From Marinobacterium profundum (lineage in GTDB: Bacteria > Pseudomonadota > Gammaproteobacteria > Pseudomonadales > Balneatricaceae), in assembly GCF_001528745.1 (NCBI RefSeq), contig NZ_BCNS01000095.1:1-64000 (forward strand): a stretch of 64,000 nt of DNA, read 5' to 3'. Below, piece after piece: positions 7,188 to 17,493 of this stretch; position 1 is the stretch's first letter; each line of letters starts with the position of its first letter. A program made the translations under genes and the position numbers. The notes below the pieces were generated by a model. It saw only the letters and a list, made by a program, of their open reading frames with translations. It was not told the DNA's origin and ran no database searches.

Positions 7188-9584
7188 AGCCATATAGGGT
7201 GCGACTAAGCCGCTGGCGGCGAGTGGCAGCGCCAGCAGATTGTACAGCAGGGCCCAGCTGAGGTTCTGACGGATAACGCTGCGGGTCTTGCGTGCCAGCA
7301 AAACAGCATCTACCAGGCGATTGAGATCACCAGACATCAACACCGAATCGGCGCAGGTCTTGGCCAGATCCGTGGCGGAGCCCATGGCGATGGATGTCTG
7401 GGCGCCGGCCAGTACCGGGATATCGTTGATGCCATCGCCGACCATGACCACCTGGGCGCCACTGCGCTGCAAGGCGTTGATATGGGCCAGCTTGCTGTCG
7501 GGCGACATGCCACCGTAAACGCGGTCGATGCCAAGGCTCTGGCTGACGTGCTGCACCGCAGGTGAGCTGTCACCGGAGAGCAGCTCAATTTGCAGGCCGA
7601 GGGCCTGCAAGGAACGGATGCACTCAAGTGCCTGGGGTCTGAGCTGGTCATCGAGACCAAACCAGGCCAGCGGCCCTTGGGTGCTGCACAGCAGTAGCCA
7701 TTGGCTCTGTTTGTCGGGCAATGCGGGTCTGGGTGCTTGCGGGCAGAGTGCGGCGGCAAAGTCCGCCGTGCCGATGCGATACGGCTTGCCATCGATTGTG
7801 CCCTCGAGCCCCAATCCAAGGTGGGATTCAAGTGATTCTGCGGCTTTGTCCAAAAACGGCTGGAAGGCCTTGGCGATGGGGTGTTCGGAGTGGGCTTCCA
7901 GGGCGGCGGCCAGGCGCAGGGCTTGATCGCGTGTGGCGCCCAGGCAAGTGACACTGTGCAGACTCAGGTTGCCCTGGGTGAGGGTGCCAGTCTTGTCGAA
8001 GACAATATGAGTGGCGCGGGCGAGGCTCTCGAGTACATGGCCCCTGGTGATCAGCAGGCCATGCTGGCGCAATGTGCCGGTTGCGGTGGTCAGTGCCGTG
8101 GGGGTCGCGAGCGACAGGGCGCAGGGGCAGGTGACGACCAGTACCGCCAGTGTGATCCAGAAGGCGTTGGCAGGATCGAGCTGCCACCAGATCAGCCCGA
8201 CCAGGCTGGCGGTGAGCAGTACAGCAGCCACAAAATAGCTTGAAATGCGATCGGCGAGGCGTGCGGTGGCGGGCTTTTCGCTCTGGGCGCGATCCAGCAG
8301 GCGAACGATGGCGGATAGCTGGGTATCGCCCCCCACCTGGCTGATTTCCAGCTCGATAGGGTTCTCGACATTAAGTGTGCCGCCAACGACGCTGTCGCCC
8401 TCGCCGTGGCGAATGGGCAGGTACTCGCCGGTCAGGGCCGATTCGTCGATGGAGGAGTGGCCGCGCCGGATAATACCGTCAGCCGGAAGGCTCTGGCCGG
8501 GCTTTACCAGTACCCGGTCACCCACCCTGAGTTCGCTGGCCGGTACCAGCAGTTCTTCACCGTCGACGATGCGGATTGCGCTGTTGGGCAGCAGGTTAAG
8601 CAGCGCATTGCCGGCACGTCCGGTACGATGACGCGCCTGCATTTCCAGATAGCGGCCGATAAGCAGAAAGAAGGTAAACATGGTGACCGAGTCGAAATAG
8701 ACCTCGCCACTCTGGGTAAGGGTGGCCCAGACGCTAGCGCTGTAGGCGCCCAGCACAGCGATGGAGACAGGTACGTCCATGCTCAGGTGGCGACTGCGCA
8801 GGTCACGCAGCGCCGCCTGATAGAACGGCAGGGCAGCGTAAAGGGCGACGGGGCTGGCCATGATCAGGCTGGCCCAGCGGATAAAATTGACAAACTGCGG
8901 TTCCATGTCCTGCAGGGCGCCGGCGTAGAGGGCGATGGCGTACATCATCACCTGCATCATGCTGACCCCGGCGACACCGAGGCGTCTGATGGCGCGCTTC
9001 TTTTCCTGCTCGAGCAGTTGCTCTTCCTTGTCAGGATGGTAGGGGTGGCCCTGGTAGCCGATACGGTAAATTTGCCCCAGCAGCAGGCTCAGACTGGTGC
9101 TTGCTGTATCCCAGCTCAGACGCATGCGGTGATTGCTAAGATTGACGCTCACGCGCAACACGCCTTGCTGGCCTTGCAGGTGATGTTCCAGTAGCCAGGT
9201 ACAGGCGGCGCAGGTTATGCCTTCGATAACGAGGCTCGCTTCGCGGCTGCCGTCGTCCAGGGTCGTGACAAAGGCTTGCTGCATGCTGGGCTTATCATAG
9301 AGCGACAGCTCCTGTGCCAGTACGTCGGGCAGGACGCGGCCGGCAATATCCGCGCCGCCAGGGGTGCCGCTGCGATGGCGATAATAGCCGTCGAGCCCGC
9401 TGTCGACGATGGTTTGTGCCACGGCCAGGCAGCCGGGGCAGCAAAGCTCGCGCGGCTCGCCGTCGATTTGCAGGAAATAGCGGCTGCCTGCGGGCACAGC
9501 AAGGCCGCAGTGAAAGCAGCTGCTGGTTTGTGCAGCGATGTTTGGCTGCGCAGTAGCGCTGGCGGAGCTCAAGGGAGTTGCCAT
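7077..9584 (-). CDS. ccoI: Copper-translocating P-type ATPase CcoI (FixI type)
   Basis: 835 aa. A cysteine-rich N-terminus (CFHCG near 23, CCPGC near 48) precedes a heavy-metal domain with GITCAACTW near 123. The P1B-ATPase core follows: TGEY in the actuator domain, the metal-binding CPC in VTCPCALSLATPT, the phosphorylation site DKTGTLT, the SEHPIAKA histidine-proline motif, and GDGINDIPVL. The family exports copper to the periplasm for assembly of cbb3 oxidase. The gene is in the ccoGHIS order, 11 bp after ccoH. Its C-terminal codons lie inside the 158-bp repeat, and the stop is at 7077-7079. Confidence 0.96.
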   Translation of the reverse strand: MATPLSSASATAQPNIAAQTSSCFHCGLAVPAGSRYFLQIDGEPRELCCPGCLAVAQTIVDSGLDGYYRHRSGTPGGADIAGRVLPDVLAQELSLYDKPSMQQAFVTTLDDGSREASLVIEGITCAACTWLLEHHLQGQQGVLRVSVNLSNHRMRLSWDTASTSLSLLLGQIYRIGYQGHPYHPDKEEQLLEQEKKRAIRRLGVAGVSMMQVMMYAIALYAGALQDMEPQFVNFIRWASLIMASPVALYAALPFYQAALRDLRSRHLSMDVPVSIAVLGAYSASVWATLTQSGEVYFDSVTMFTFFLLIGRYLEMQARHRTGRAGNALLNLLPNSAIRIVDGEELLVPASELRVGDRVLVKPGQSLPADGIIRRGHSSIDESALTGEYLPIRHGEGDSVVGGTLNVENPIELEISQVGGDTQLSAIVRLLDRAQSEKPATARLADRISSYFVAAVLLTASLVGLIWWQLDPANAFWITLAVLVVTCPCALSLATPTALTTATGTLRQHGLLITRGHVLESLARATHIVFDKTGTLTQGNLSLHSVTCLGATRDQALRLAAALEAHSEHPIAKAFQPFLDKAAESLESHLGLGLEGTIDGKPYRIGTADFAAALCPQAPRPALPDKQSQWLLLCSTQGPLAWFGLDDQLRPQALECIRSLQALGLQIELLSGDSSPAVQHVSQSLGIDRVYGGMSPDSKLAHINALQRSGAQVVMVGDGINDIPVLAGAQTSIAMGSATDLAKTCADSVLMSGDLNRLVDAVLLARKTRSVIRQNLSWALLYNLLALPLAASGLVAPYMAAIGMSASSLVVVGNALRLSRRVRRPNSTSQAPKTEG

Positions 9585-9595
9585 GGTGTCTGGGC

Positions 9596-10114
9596 TCAGT
9601 GCGCCGGTGATAGCTGAATGCGCAGTGGGTCGTAGGGCGGCAGAGCTTCGGCACGCAGGCTCCAGCTGTTGTCCTGCGGTAGTATTACCAGGTACCGCTT
9701 GCCGATACTCAGGGCGGCTTGCAGGCTGCCAGTGAAGCGGGTGCTGCCGGGTACGCGGCGCAGCTGCGCATTCTGATCATACTTCTGATGAATCGGGTGG
9801 ATGATTTCCAGCGTCAGGCTGCTCAAGTCATCGGGCACCTTGCCGTGCAGAGTAAGGCCTATACCGCCGGTGACATCATCGATCAGCAGGTCGGCGACAA
9901 GGCCCAGGGCTGCTGCGTTGTCGGAAAGACTGCTGTCGATTTCCAGTCCCTTGGCAACCTGGTAGTAATCGTCCTTGACGATGCCATCAGCAGAGACGAT
10001 CGACAGAACCAGAAATGTTGTGCCAGAGATAACGGAAGCTATGACCGGGGCCAGGATGAACCAGAGCCAGGGCTGTTTGTACCAGGGCCCGATGGCGATG
10101 TTGTCTTGCTGCAT
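9596..10114 (-). CDS. ccoH: cbb3 oxidase maturation protein CcoH (FixH family)
   Basis: 172 aa. One transmembrane helix (about residues 12-36) anchors a periplasmic domain, as in FixH. The sequence PWYKQPWLWFILAPVI and the segment VKDDYYQVAKGLEID are family hallmarks. CcoH interacts with CcoN and the CcoP intermediate during oxidase assembly. AAGGAT precedes the ATG. It sits between ccoG and ccoI. Confidence 0.92.
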   Translation of the reverse strand: MQQDNIAIGPWYKQPWLWFILAPVIASVISGTTFLVLSIVSADGIVKDDYYQVAKGLEIDSSLSDNAAALGLVADLLIDDVTGGIGLTLHGKVPDDLSSLTLEIIHPIHQKYDQNAQLRRVPGSTRFTGSLQAALSIGKRYLVILPQDNSWSLRAEALPPYDPLRIQLSPAH

Positions 10115-10252
10115 GATGATCCTTAAAGCGCGCTAAAGCGGTGACGGGCGAACAGCTGTCCGCGTGCGGCGCTATTCTAACCGAAAATCCCGGGGACGGC
10201 TGCTGCGATAGCTTGCCCCGGGGCTGTTGAGAGTGCTGTGCTGCTGTTTAGT

Positions 10253-11674
10253 TCAGCGCCTGGGGGCGGGTCCGAGAAAGCGGCTTTCGGCATCCAGGCT
10301 TATTGATGGGTCATCCAGCGAGCGGACGTGGAAAATAATGGTGTAGTTAGGGCGGTGCAGTATCCTGGGGTCCGCCTGCAGGCGCAGGGCAACATCGGCC
10401 AGCTCGCCCGCAGCAATGTTGAGCTGGGAGTCTGTTACCAGCTCGAGCCCATCGAAGCCGCTGACGCTGATTTCAAAGCGGTGATCCTGCTGGGCCTTGT
10501 TGGCGAGTTTGAGCGTATAGCTGTTCTCAAGCTTGCCATCGGAGGTGTGGGTAAACAGAGGCCCGCGGTCGCGCAGCACATCGACTTCCAGCGGTATGCG
10601 GGTGGCGATGGTGTAGCCGAAAGCAGCCAGCATGCCTCCCAGCAACAGGGCGTAGACAACGAGACGCGGGCGCAGCAGTTTGGTCGGCTTGCCTTCCAGC
10701 GCGTGTTCAGTCGTGTAACGTACCAGCCCGCGCTCATAGCCCATGCGATCCATCACATCGTCACAGGCGTCAATGCAGGCACCACAGGCCACACATTCGT
10801 GCTGCAGGCCGTCGCGGATGTCGATACCCACCGGGCAGACGTGCACGCAGTTACCGCAGTCGATGCAGTCCCCCAGGCCTTCGGCCTTATAATCGAGTCC
10901 CTTTTTGCGTTTGCCGCGGTGCTCGCCGCGTTTTTCGTCGTAGGAGATGACCAGGGTGTCGGGGTCAAACATCACGCTCTGGAAGCGGGCGTAAGGACAC
11001 ATGTAGATGCATACCTGTTCGCGCAACCAGCCGGCGTTGCCGTAAGTTGCCAGGGCGAAAAAGCCCAGCCACCAGGTTTCCCAGGGGCCCAGGTCCCAGC
11101 GAAAAAGACTTGGTACCAGTTCGCGGATAGGGCTGAAGTAGCCGACGAAGGCGATCGCTGTGGCGACGGCAATCAGCAGCCAGAGTACATGCTTGATGGT
11201 TTTGCGGACGGCCTTTTCAGCGGTCCAGGGGGCTTTGTCGCGCTTCATGCGCAGGTTGCGGTCGCCTTCGCTAATGCGCTCGGCCCAGATGAAAAACCAG
11301 GTCCAGACAAACTGCGGGCAGGCATAGCCGCACCAGAGGCGTCCGGCCACCGCCGTAACGAGAAAGAGCACGAAAGACAGAATGATCAGCAAAAAGGACA
11401 GCAGCATGAAATCCTGTGGCCAGAAGGTCATGCCAAAGACATGGAACTGGCGGTTTGGCAGGTCAAACAGTACTGCCTGGTGGCCATCCCATTGCAGCCA
11501 TGAAAAGCCAAAGTAGGCTGCCAGCATGATGAAACCCGATATCATGCGCAGGTTGCGGAACAGCCCCTTGTAGAACTTGACGTAGATGTGCTCGCGCTTG
11601 GCGTAGAGGTCGTAGGTTTCGACCTTGGCCTGGCTGCTTTTTGGAGTGATGTCTTTGACCGGTATTTGATTCAT
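10253..11674 (-). CDS. ccoG: Cytochrome c oxidase accessory protein CcoG (FixG/RdxA)
   Basis: 473 aa inner-membrane iron-sulfur protein. About five transmembrane segments precede a ferredoxin-like domain near residues 260-310, with two cluster motifs, CIDCGNCVHVCP and CVACGACIDACD. A C-terminal Ig-like FixG domain follows. CcoG has been shown to reduce Cu(II) to Cu(I) for oxidase assembly. It starts the assembly operon ccoGHIS, separated from ccoP by 240 bp holding a terminator, so it probably has its own promoter. Confidence 0.96.
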   Translation of the reverse strand: MNQIPVKDITPKSSQAKVETYDLYAKREHIYVKFYKGLFRNLRMISGFIMLAAYFGFSWLQWDGHQAVLFDLPNRQFHVFGMTFWPQDFMLLSFLLIILSFVLFLVTAVAGRLWCGYACPQFVWTWFFIWAERISEGDRNLRMKRDKAPWTAEKAVRKTIKHVLWLLIAVATAIAFVGYFSPIRELVPSLFRWDLGPWETWWLGFFALATYGNAGWLREQVCIYMCPYARFQSVMFDPDTLVISYDEKRGEHRGKRKKGLDYKAEGLGDCIDCGNCVHVCPVGIDIRDGLQHECVACGACIDACDDVMDRMGYERGLVRYTTEHALEGKPTKLLRPRLVVYALLLGGMLAAFGYTIATRIPLEVDVLRDRGPLFTHTSDGKLENSYTLKLANKAQQDHRFEISVSGFDGLELVTDSQLNIAAGELADVALRLQADPRILHRPNYTIIFHVRSLDDPSISLDAESRFLGPAPRR

Positions 11675-11772
11675 GCCTTTACTCTTCGTCTAACGCGGTA
11701 CTGGCCTGCCAGGCGGATGATAGTCGGCAGCTTTGTCGAGACTCTGTCGCGGCTTTTGATCGTCTTCTTGAA

Positions 11773-11840
11773 GACTCTGTCCACTGTGTCCCGCTGGAGC
11801 GGGATGTTGCGGAGCCCGGAGGGTCACAGTGGGCAGAGTC
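11773..11840. repeat. Nested inverted repeat between ccoG and ccoP
   Basis: GACTCTGtCCACTGTG (11773-11788) pairs with CACAGTGGgCAGAGTC (11825-11840), 15 of 16 pairs. Inside it, TCCCGCT/AGCGGGA (11789-11804) forms a second hairpin. The result would be a branched RNA or cruciform of 68 bp in the 5' leader region of ccoG. No second copy was noticed in the window. It could be a repeat-family member or a regulatory leader; I cannot tell which. Confidence 0.65.
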
Positions 11841-11861
11841 CGTATCCAGTATAAGGAACCC

Positions 11862-11897
11862 ATAAAAAAGACGATATGATCTGCATCATATCGTCTT
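11862..11897 (-). terminator. Rho-independent terminator after ccoP
   Basis: A perfect 13-bp inverted repeat (aagacgatatgat / atcatatcgtctt, 11868-11880 and 11885-11897) has a 4-base loop. Read on the minus strand it is followed by a run of six T. It lies 20 bp beyond the ccoP stop and should end the ccoNOQP transcript. Confidence 0.9.
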
Positions 11898-11917
11898 GAT
11901 CACAGTTGCGCAGTCTG

Positions 11918-12811
11918 TCAGTCGTTTGACAGGCTAAAAACGTATGCGGCAATCAGGTGGATCTTGTCATCGCTGAGAAGGTCCTTGTGTGCCGGCATCA
12001 TGCCTGCGCGACCGCTGCGAATGCTGTGTGTCACCGCTTCGAAACTGCCGCCATAGAGCCATACATCGTCAGTCAGATTCGGTGCGCCCAGGGCTTGAGT
12101 GCCCTTGGCGTCCTGGCCGTGACAGGCGGTGCACAGAGCCTGGAACTGGGTTTCGCCGCGCTGTGCGGCGTCCGGATCCACTTCGCGCCCGCTGAGGCTG
12201 AGCACGTAGCTGGCCATATCGCGAACACCTTCTTCACCCAGCACCGAGCCCCAGGGCGGCATGCCGCCGTTGCGACCGTTGATGATGGTCTGCTTGATGG
12301 TGGCAGGCTCGCCACCGTACAGCCAGTCATTGTCAGTCAGGTTGGGGAAGCCATAGGCGCCGGTGCCTGCTGAGCCGTGACAGACACTGCAGTTGTTGGC
12401 GAACATGCGCTGACCCATCTGCAGGCCGGACTTGTTTTCCTCAGTCTGCAGATCTTCGATCGACAGGGCGGCATACTTCGCAAACACCGGCTTGTAGACT
12501 TCTTCGGCGTGCTGCATCTCTTCTTCCCACTGACCCGTGGACGTCCAGCCGAGCAGGCCTTTGAAGTTACCCAGGCCCGGATACAGGGCCAGGTACACCA
12601 GCCCGAAGATCACCGTGGCGACGAAGAGTTGAAACCACCAGCGAGGCAGCGGGTTGTCGTACTCTTCGATACCGTCGTACACATGACCGACAGTTACGTC
12701 GGTGGATTCCTTGTGGGTCTCGCTCTTGCGAGTCTGGAACAGCAACCAGGTGCAGCCAAAAATGACCGCCAGGGTGATCACTGTTACCCATGCGCTCCAA
12801 AAAGCACTCAT
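11918..12811 (-). CDS. ccoP: cbb3-type cytochrome c oxidase subunit III (CcoP)
   Basis: 297 aa di-heme cytochrome c subunit. Two N-terminal helices (about 5-25 and 58-78) are followed by two class I cytochrome c domains with heme motifs CSVCH (C141) and CTACH (C227). The axial Met candidates are MPPWG near 184 and MMPAHKD near the C-terminus. It passes electrons from soluble cytochromes to CcoO and CcoN. The ATG overlaps the ccoQ stop (ATGA), with GGGAG upstream. Confidence 0.97.
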   Translation of the reverse strand: MSAFWSAWVTVITLAVIFGCTWLLFQTRKSETHKESTDVTVGHVYDGIEEYDNPLPRWWFQLFVATVIFGLVYLALYPGLGNFKGLLGWTSTGQWEEEMQHAEEVYKPVFAKYAALSIEDLQTEENKSGLQMGQRMFANNCSVCHGSAGTGAYGFPNLTDNDWLYGGEPATIKQTIINGRNGGMPPWGSVLGEEGVRDMASYVLSLSGREVDPDAAQRGETQFQALCTACHGQDAKGTQALGAPNLTDDVWLYGGSFEAVTHSIRSGRAGMMPAHKDLLSDDKIHLIAAYVFSLSND

Positions 12812-12990
12812 TTTTCCGTTCTCCCGTTATCGGCCTTAGCATCCGACGGTTTCTCTTCGTCGTCGAAGGGAAGGTTAGCGGCCTCATCAAATCCCTTCTT
12901 GTTCTTTGGGAGCATTACCCAGACAAACAGGAGGAGAAAGGTGATGAGCATGATCACCGGTATATATGGGCCATATACTTCGTAACTCAC
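12808..12990 (-). CDS. ccoQ: cbb3-type oxidase small subunit CcoQ
   Basis: 60 aa. One transmembrane helix (residues 8-26) and the typical WVMLPKNKKGFDEAANLPF segment after it, then a charged tail. CcoQ stabilises the cbb3 complex. The start is GTG at 12990, a few bases after the ccoO stop, and the stop overlaps the ccoP ATG, so the order ccoN-O-Q-P is tightly coupled. Confidence 0.93.
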   Translation of the reverse strand: MSYEVYGPYIPVIMLITFLLLFVWVMLPKNKKGFDEAANLPFDDEEKPSDAKADNGRTEK

Positions 12991-12995
12991 GTTGC

Positions 12996-13616
12996 TTACC
13001 GCTTGTTGCTGTATTCGGAGTGCGTTTTGCCGAGCGCCTGCAAGTAGGCGACCAGCGCGTCTATCTCATACTTGCCGCTTACGGCTTCCTGGGCATCTTC
13101 AATCTGCTCGTCGGTGTAAGGCACGCCCAACTTGCGCATGACTTTCAGCTTGGCTTCAGTATCGGAGCCGCTGACGCGGTTCTCGAACAGCCAGGGATAC
13201 GACGGCATCTTGGACTGGGGCACAACGTCACGCGGATTGTAGAGGTGCGCGCGGTGCCAGTCGTCGGAGTAGCGTCCGCCTACACGGTCCAGATCAGGTC
13301 CGGTGCGTTTGGATCCCCACAGGAAGGGATGTTCCCACACGTCTTCGTTGGCGGTGGAGTAGTGACCGTAACGCTCGGTTTCCGCACGGAAGGGTCGAAT
13401 CATCTGTGTATGACAGACGTGGCAACCCTCGCGGATATAGATGTCACGGCCTTCATTTTCCAGTGCGGTGTAAGGGCGCATGCCCTCGATCGGCTGGGTG
13501 GTCGAAGAGTGAAAAAACAGCGGAACGATTTCCGCCAGGCCACCACCGCTGATCACGATAATGATCAGCAGTACCATCAGGCCGATGTTTTTTTCTATTG
13601 TTTCATGTTTGATCAT
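12996..13616 (-). CDS. ccoO: cbb3-type cytochrome c oxidase subunit II (CcoO)
   Basis: 206 aa mono-heme subunit. An N-terminal anchor (about 11-30) is followed by the heme motif CHVCH (C65-C68-H69) in the family sequence [13 protein letters not shown], then [16 protein letters not shown] and a methionine ligand in SKMPSYPWL. It relays electrons to CcoN. It lies 21 bp after ccoN with GGAGCTC upstream. Confidence 0.97.
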   Translation of the reverse strand: MIKHETIEKNIGLMVLLIIIVISGGGLAEIVPLFFHSSTTQPIEGMRPYTALENEGRDIYIREGCHVCHTQMIRPFRAETERYGHYSTANEDVWEHPFLWGSKRTGPDLDRVGGRYSDDWHRAHLYNPRDVVPQSKMPSYPWLFENRVSGSDTEAKLKVMRKLGVPYTDEQIEDAQEAVSGKYEIDALVAYLQALGKTHSEYSNKR

Positions 13617-13637
13617 CGAGAAGAGCTCCTATCGGCC

Positions 13638-15068
<1,431 letters not shown>

Positions 15069-15410
15069 GTCAGACTCTCATCAACAAGCTAGTGAAAGGG
15101 AAAACGTTCCGGCGGCAATTATCTGGGAACGCATCTTTGTTTACAATGTGAAGTCTTTACTGGATGCGGTACATTGTCGCACCCAAACTCCGCGGCAGGA
15201 TTGTACTCGATTTCGCCGCTTTGCGAACCGTAAATATTTAACACGTTGAAAGATATTGAGAATTTATTCGTCAAAAAGTCGTAACCACGACGGTAAAAGA
15301 CGCTAATTAATGTCTTTTGGTATGACAGTGGCCCAAGGGGCTGGGTCTAAAGTCGTATATATCGTTACTTTGTTTGATCTGAATCAAGAAGTTTCAGCCT
15401 AGGCGCTAAA
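15069..15410. other. Divergent control region between ccoN and the hydrolase gene
   Basis: 342 bp without a gene. It holds the FNR box at 15374-15387. A site at about -41.5 would put the ccoN start near 15340, with TTTAGA (minus strand, 15350-15345) as a weak -10, leaving a leader of roughly 270 nt. No strong hairpin or small ORF was seen in that leader. Confidence 0.5.
15374..15387 (-). promoter_or_regulatory. FNR/Anr box
   Basis: TTGAT-CTGA-ATCAA, a perfect match to the FNR/Anr consensus TTGATN4ATCAA. It lies upstream of ccoN on the minus strand and only 23 bp from the plus-strand hydrolase ATG, so activation of ccoNOQP is the expected role. The anr gene is in the same locus. Confidence 0.88.
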
Positions 15411-16025
15411 ATGGAAGATGCAATGTTTATAACGGACGGTGAGCCTCTCAAGGGGCGCATTTTATTTGCCCACGGTGCCGGTGCCCCCATGGATTCTGAT
15501 TTCATGCAGGCGGCGGCACAGGGGCTGGTTGAGTGTGGCTATCAGGTAATGCGGTTTGAATTCCCCTATATGCAGGCCAGGCGTGAAGATGGTCGGCGCC
15601 GGCCGCCCAGTCGCATGCCGCAGCTGCTTGAGCATTTTCGCGCCCGCATTGATGAACTGAATGACGGTGTGCCGTTGTGGCTGGCGGGAAAGTCCATGGG
15701 AGGGCGGGTCGCCACCATGCTGCTCGATGATGCGCCTGCCTGTGTACGGGGCGCGCTGGTGTTTGGTTATCCGTTTTATCCTGCAAAGAAGCCACAGCAG
15801 CCACGCATTGAGCATCTGGTGAGCTTGCCTTTGCCGGTGCATGTTTTTCAGGGTACAAGGGATGCGCTGGGCAACCGGGAAACGGTGCAGACCTATGGGC
15901 TGTCGGCGCAGCTGCAGTTGCACTGGCTCGAAGACGGAGATCACGACCTGAAGCCGAGAAAGGCGTCCGGTTTCACTCAGGATCAGCATCTGGCCGCAGT
16001 CTGTGCTGTGGTTGCCAGGCTCTGA
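15411..16025 (+). CDS. Alpha/beta hydrolase of the KANL3/Tex30 type
   Basis: 204 aa. The compact fold begins with LFAHGAGAPMDSDFM (oxyanion region), has the nucleophile elbow GKSMGGR near residue 104, a GTRDALG acid near 155 and DGDHDL with the probable catalytic histidine near 178. This matches the bacterial alpha/beta family related to human KANL3/Tex30, whose substrate is unknown. A second ATG at 15423 has GGAAG in front of it and could be the true start. It is divergent from ccoN and shares its upstream region. Confidence 0.85.
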   Translation: MEDAMFITDGEPLKGRILFAHGAGAPMDSDFMQAAAQGLVECGYQVMRFEFPYMQARREDGRRRPPSRMPQLLEHFRARIDELNDGVPLWLAGKSMGGRVATMLLDDAPACVRGALVFGYPFYPAKKPQQPRIEHLVSLPLPVHVFQGTRDALGNRETVQTYGLSAQLQLHWLEDGDHDLKPRKASGFTQDQHLAAVCAVVARL

Positions 16026-16079
16026 TCCTTTTTGTCAATTAACGTTAATAGCAGGATGCTGTAATGGATACGGTGGCGC

Positions 16080-16361
16080 TCAGTGCTCCAGCAGGGTTAT
16101 TTTTTCATCGCTGATGAGCATTGGGTTTATCACTGCCATGGCTTCCTGGCGCTCAGCTGAGCGTGCCCAGCGCTGCCAGTCCTGAATGGATCGGTAAGTG
16201 GCCAGCACCACGCGATGGTTGGGGTTCTGGATGTCGTGCAGGGCTTCGCCGGAGATAAATCCGTGGGCCTGCATGGCCTCGGTCAGGGTGGCGCGGGCGG
16301 CTTGTTCATAGTACGAGGCAAGGTCGTCGGCGATATGTCGTTCAATGAGGACACGAATCAT
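16080..16361 (-). CDS. Antibiotic biosynthesis monooxygenase (ABM) domain protein
   Basis: 93 aa from the ATG at 16361, which has AAGGAG 7 bases upstream; a longer frame to 16385 lacks this. The single ferredoxin-like ABM domain starts MIRVLIERHI and contains VVLATYRSIQDWQRW, typical of these small dimeric proteins. Relatives include quinol monooxygenases and heme-degrading or stress proteins; the substrate here is unknown. The gene is convergent with the hydrolase gene. Confidence 0.8.
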   Translation of the reverse strand: MIRVLIERHIADDLASYYEQAARATLTEAMQAHGFISGEALHDIQNPNHRVVLATYRSIQDWQRWARSAERQEAMAVINPMLISDEKITLLEH

Positions 16362-16501
16362 GATGCTGCTCCTTTCTGGTAGCAATGTGAGGAGTCTAGA
16401 TTAAGCGTAATGGCTTTGCGTCCAATCGCAATGTCTCTGTGGCTTTCTCTGCGCAGTCATATTTGCGACAATGGCCGCGTTCGAGATTAACTGGTGAATA
16501 A

Positions 16502-16744
16502 ATGGGCAATATAAAACCCGATCAGGTGATGGATGCCTGTGGACTCTTCTGTCCGGAACCGGTGATGCTGCTGCATAACCGTGTGCGCGAATTACAGGCG
16601 GGGCAGGTGCTCGAAGTGGTCGCCACTGATCCGTCCACGCAGCGTGATATCCCCAAATTTTGCACCTTTCTGGGGCACGAGCTGTTGGCTCAGAATGTGG
16701 AAAACGATCAGTACCGATACCTGATACGCAAGGGAGCCGGCTAA
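16502..16744 (+). CDS. tusA: Sulfurtransferase TusA
   Basis: 80 aa, the family length. The conserved [10 protein letters not shown] near residue 13 holds the first cysteine, which accepts persulfide sulfur from IscS for tRNA 2-thiouridine synthesis and other sulfur relays. The ending DQYRYLIRK is typical. It is followed after 5 bp by the proQ-family gene, probably co-transcribed. Confidence 0.94.
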   Translation: MGNIKPDQVMDACGLFCPEPVMLLHNRVRELQAGQVLEVVATDPSTQRDIPKFCTFLGHELLAQNVENDQYRYLIRKGAG

Positions 16745-16749
16745 GCCCG

Positions 16750-17340
16750 ATGAATGACAATGTAAATGCAGTAATTGAGCAGACTGAGCAGTTGCTTGGC
16801 GAGCTGGATCAAATGCTCGAACAGCGCGAACAGGTTCGCGTCGATACCCTGAAGCAACAGTCCGAGAGCGTAACCGTGAACGACGTGGCAAGCACCGAAA
16901 GTACTGTAAACACCGAGAATACCAAGTCTCGCTCCAAGAACCGGGTTGCTAACCAGGCGGCGCTCAAGCTGCTGATGGAAACCTACCCCAAGGCGTTTAG
17001 CCGTACCGAGGTGCGTCCGCTCAAGATTGGTATTCAGGAAGATCTGCTGGCGGATGAGAAAATCGCCAAAAACAAGATCAAGCGCGCGCTGGCATCCTAT
17101 GTGCGCACGCTGTCTTACTACCGCAGCCTTAAAGCGGGTAATGCCCGTATCGATCTGACGGGCGAAGCCTCAGGTGAAGTTTCCGAGCAGGAAGCCGAAC
17201 ACGCCAAAGGCAAGCTGAAGGAAATCAGCCGTCAGCGTCGCGAGCGCGAACAGGAACAGCGCAAGGCGCAGGCCGAGAAGGAAAAATCCGACCGTCTGAG
17301 CAACAAGCTCGAGCAGCTGGTTAACCTCAAGGGTCGCTAA
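16750..17340 (+). CDS. proQ: ProQ/FinO family RNA-binding protein
   Basis: 196 aa from the ATG at 16750. A low-complexity N-terminus of about 55 residues precedes the FinO/ProQ domain (about 60-150, with AALKLLMETYPKAFS, PLKIGIQEDLL, ALASYVRTLSYYRSL). A highly charged helical tail (about 155-190) follows. ProQ proteins bind structured small RNAs and mRNA 3' ends. The E. coli C-terminal Tudor-like domain is missing; the tail is a charged coil instead. It lies 5 bp after tusA. Confidence 0.88.
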   Translation: MNDNVNAVIEQTEQLLGELDQMLEQREQVRVDTLKQQSESVTVNDVASTESTVNTENTKSRSKNRVANQAALKLLMETYPKAFSRTEVRPLKIGIQEDLLADEKIAKNKIKRALASYVRTLSYYRSLKAGNARIDLTGEASGEVSEQEAEHAKGKLKEISRQRREREQEQRKAQAEKEKSDRLSNKLEQLVNLKGR

Positions 17341-17407
17341 CAGCGCAGTGTCACAGGCTGTCAAACTTTGCTCTGACTGTCTGTGGCACCTGCAACGGCA
17401 TCCTTCC

Positions 17408-17443
17408 CTGCGCAGGCTGTACGCGCAGCGCTTTTTCTTTTTT
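17408..17443 (+). terminator. Rho-independent terminator after proQ
   Basis: CTGCGC (17408-17413) pairs with GCGCAG (17423-17428) around a 9-base loop, followed by cgctttttctttttt. It lies 68 bp beyond the proQ stop and 50 bp before trxC. Confidence 0.75.
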
Positions 17444-17493
17444 GCGATTGCGAGTCTATCTTTTCCCGTTTTCCCCGGTCTGGATCCTGAGCC

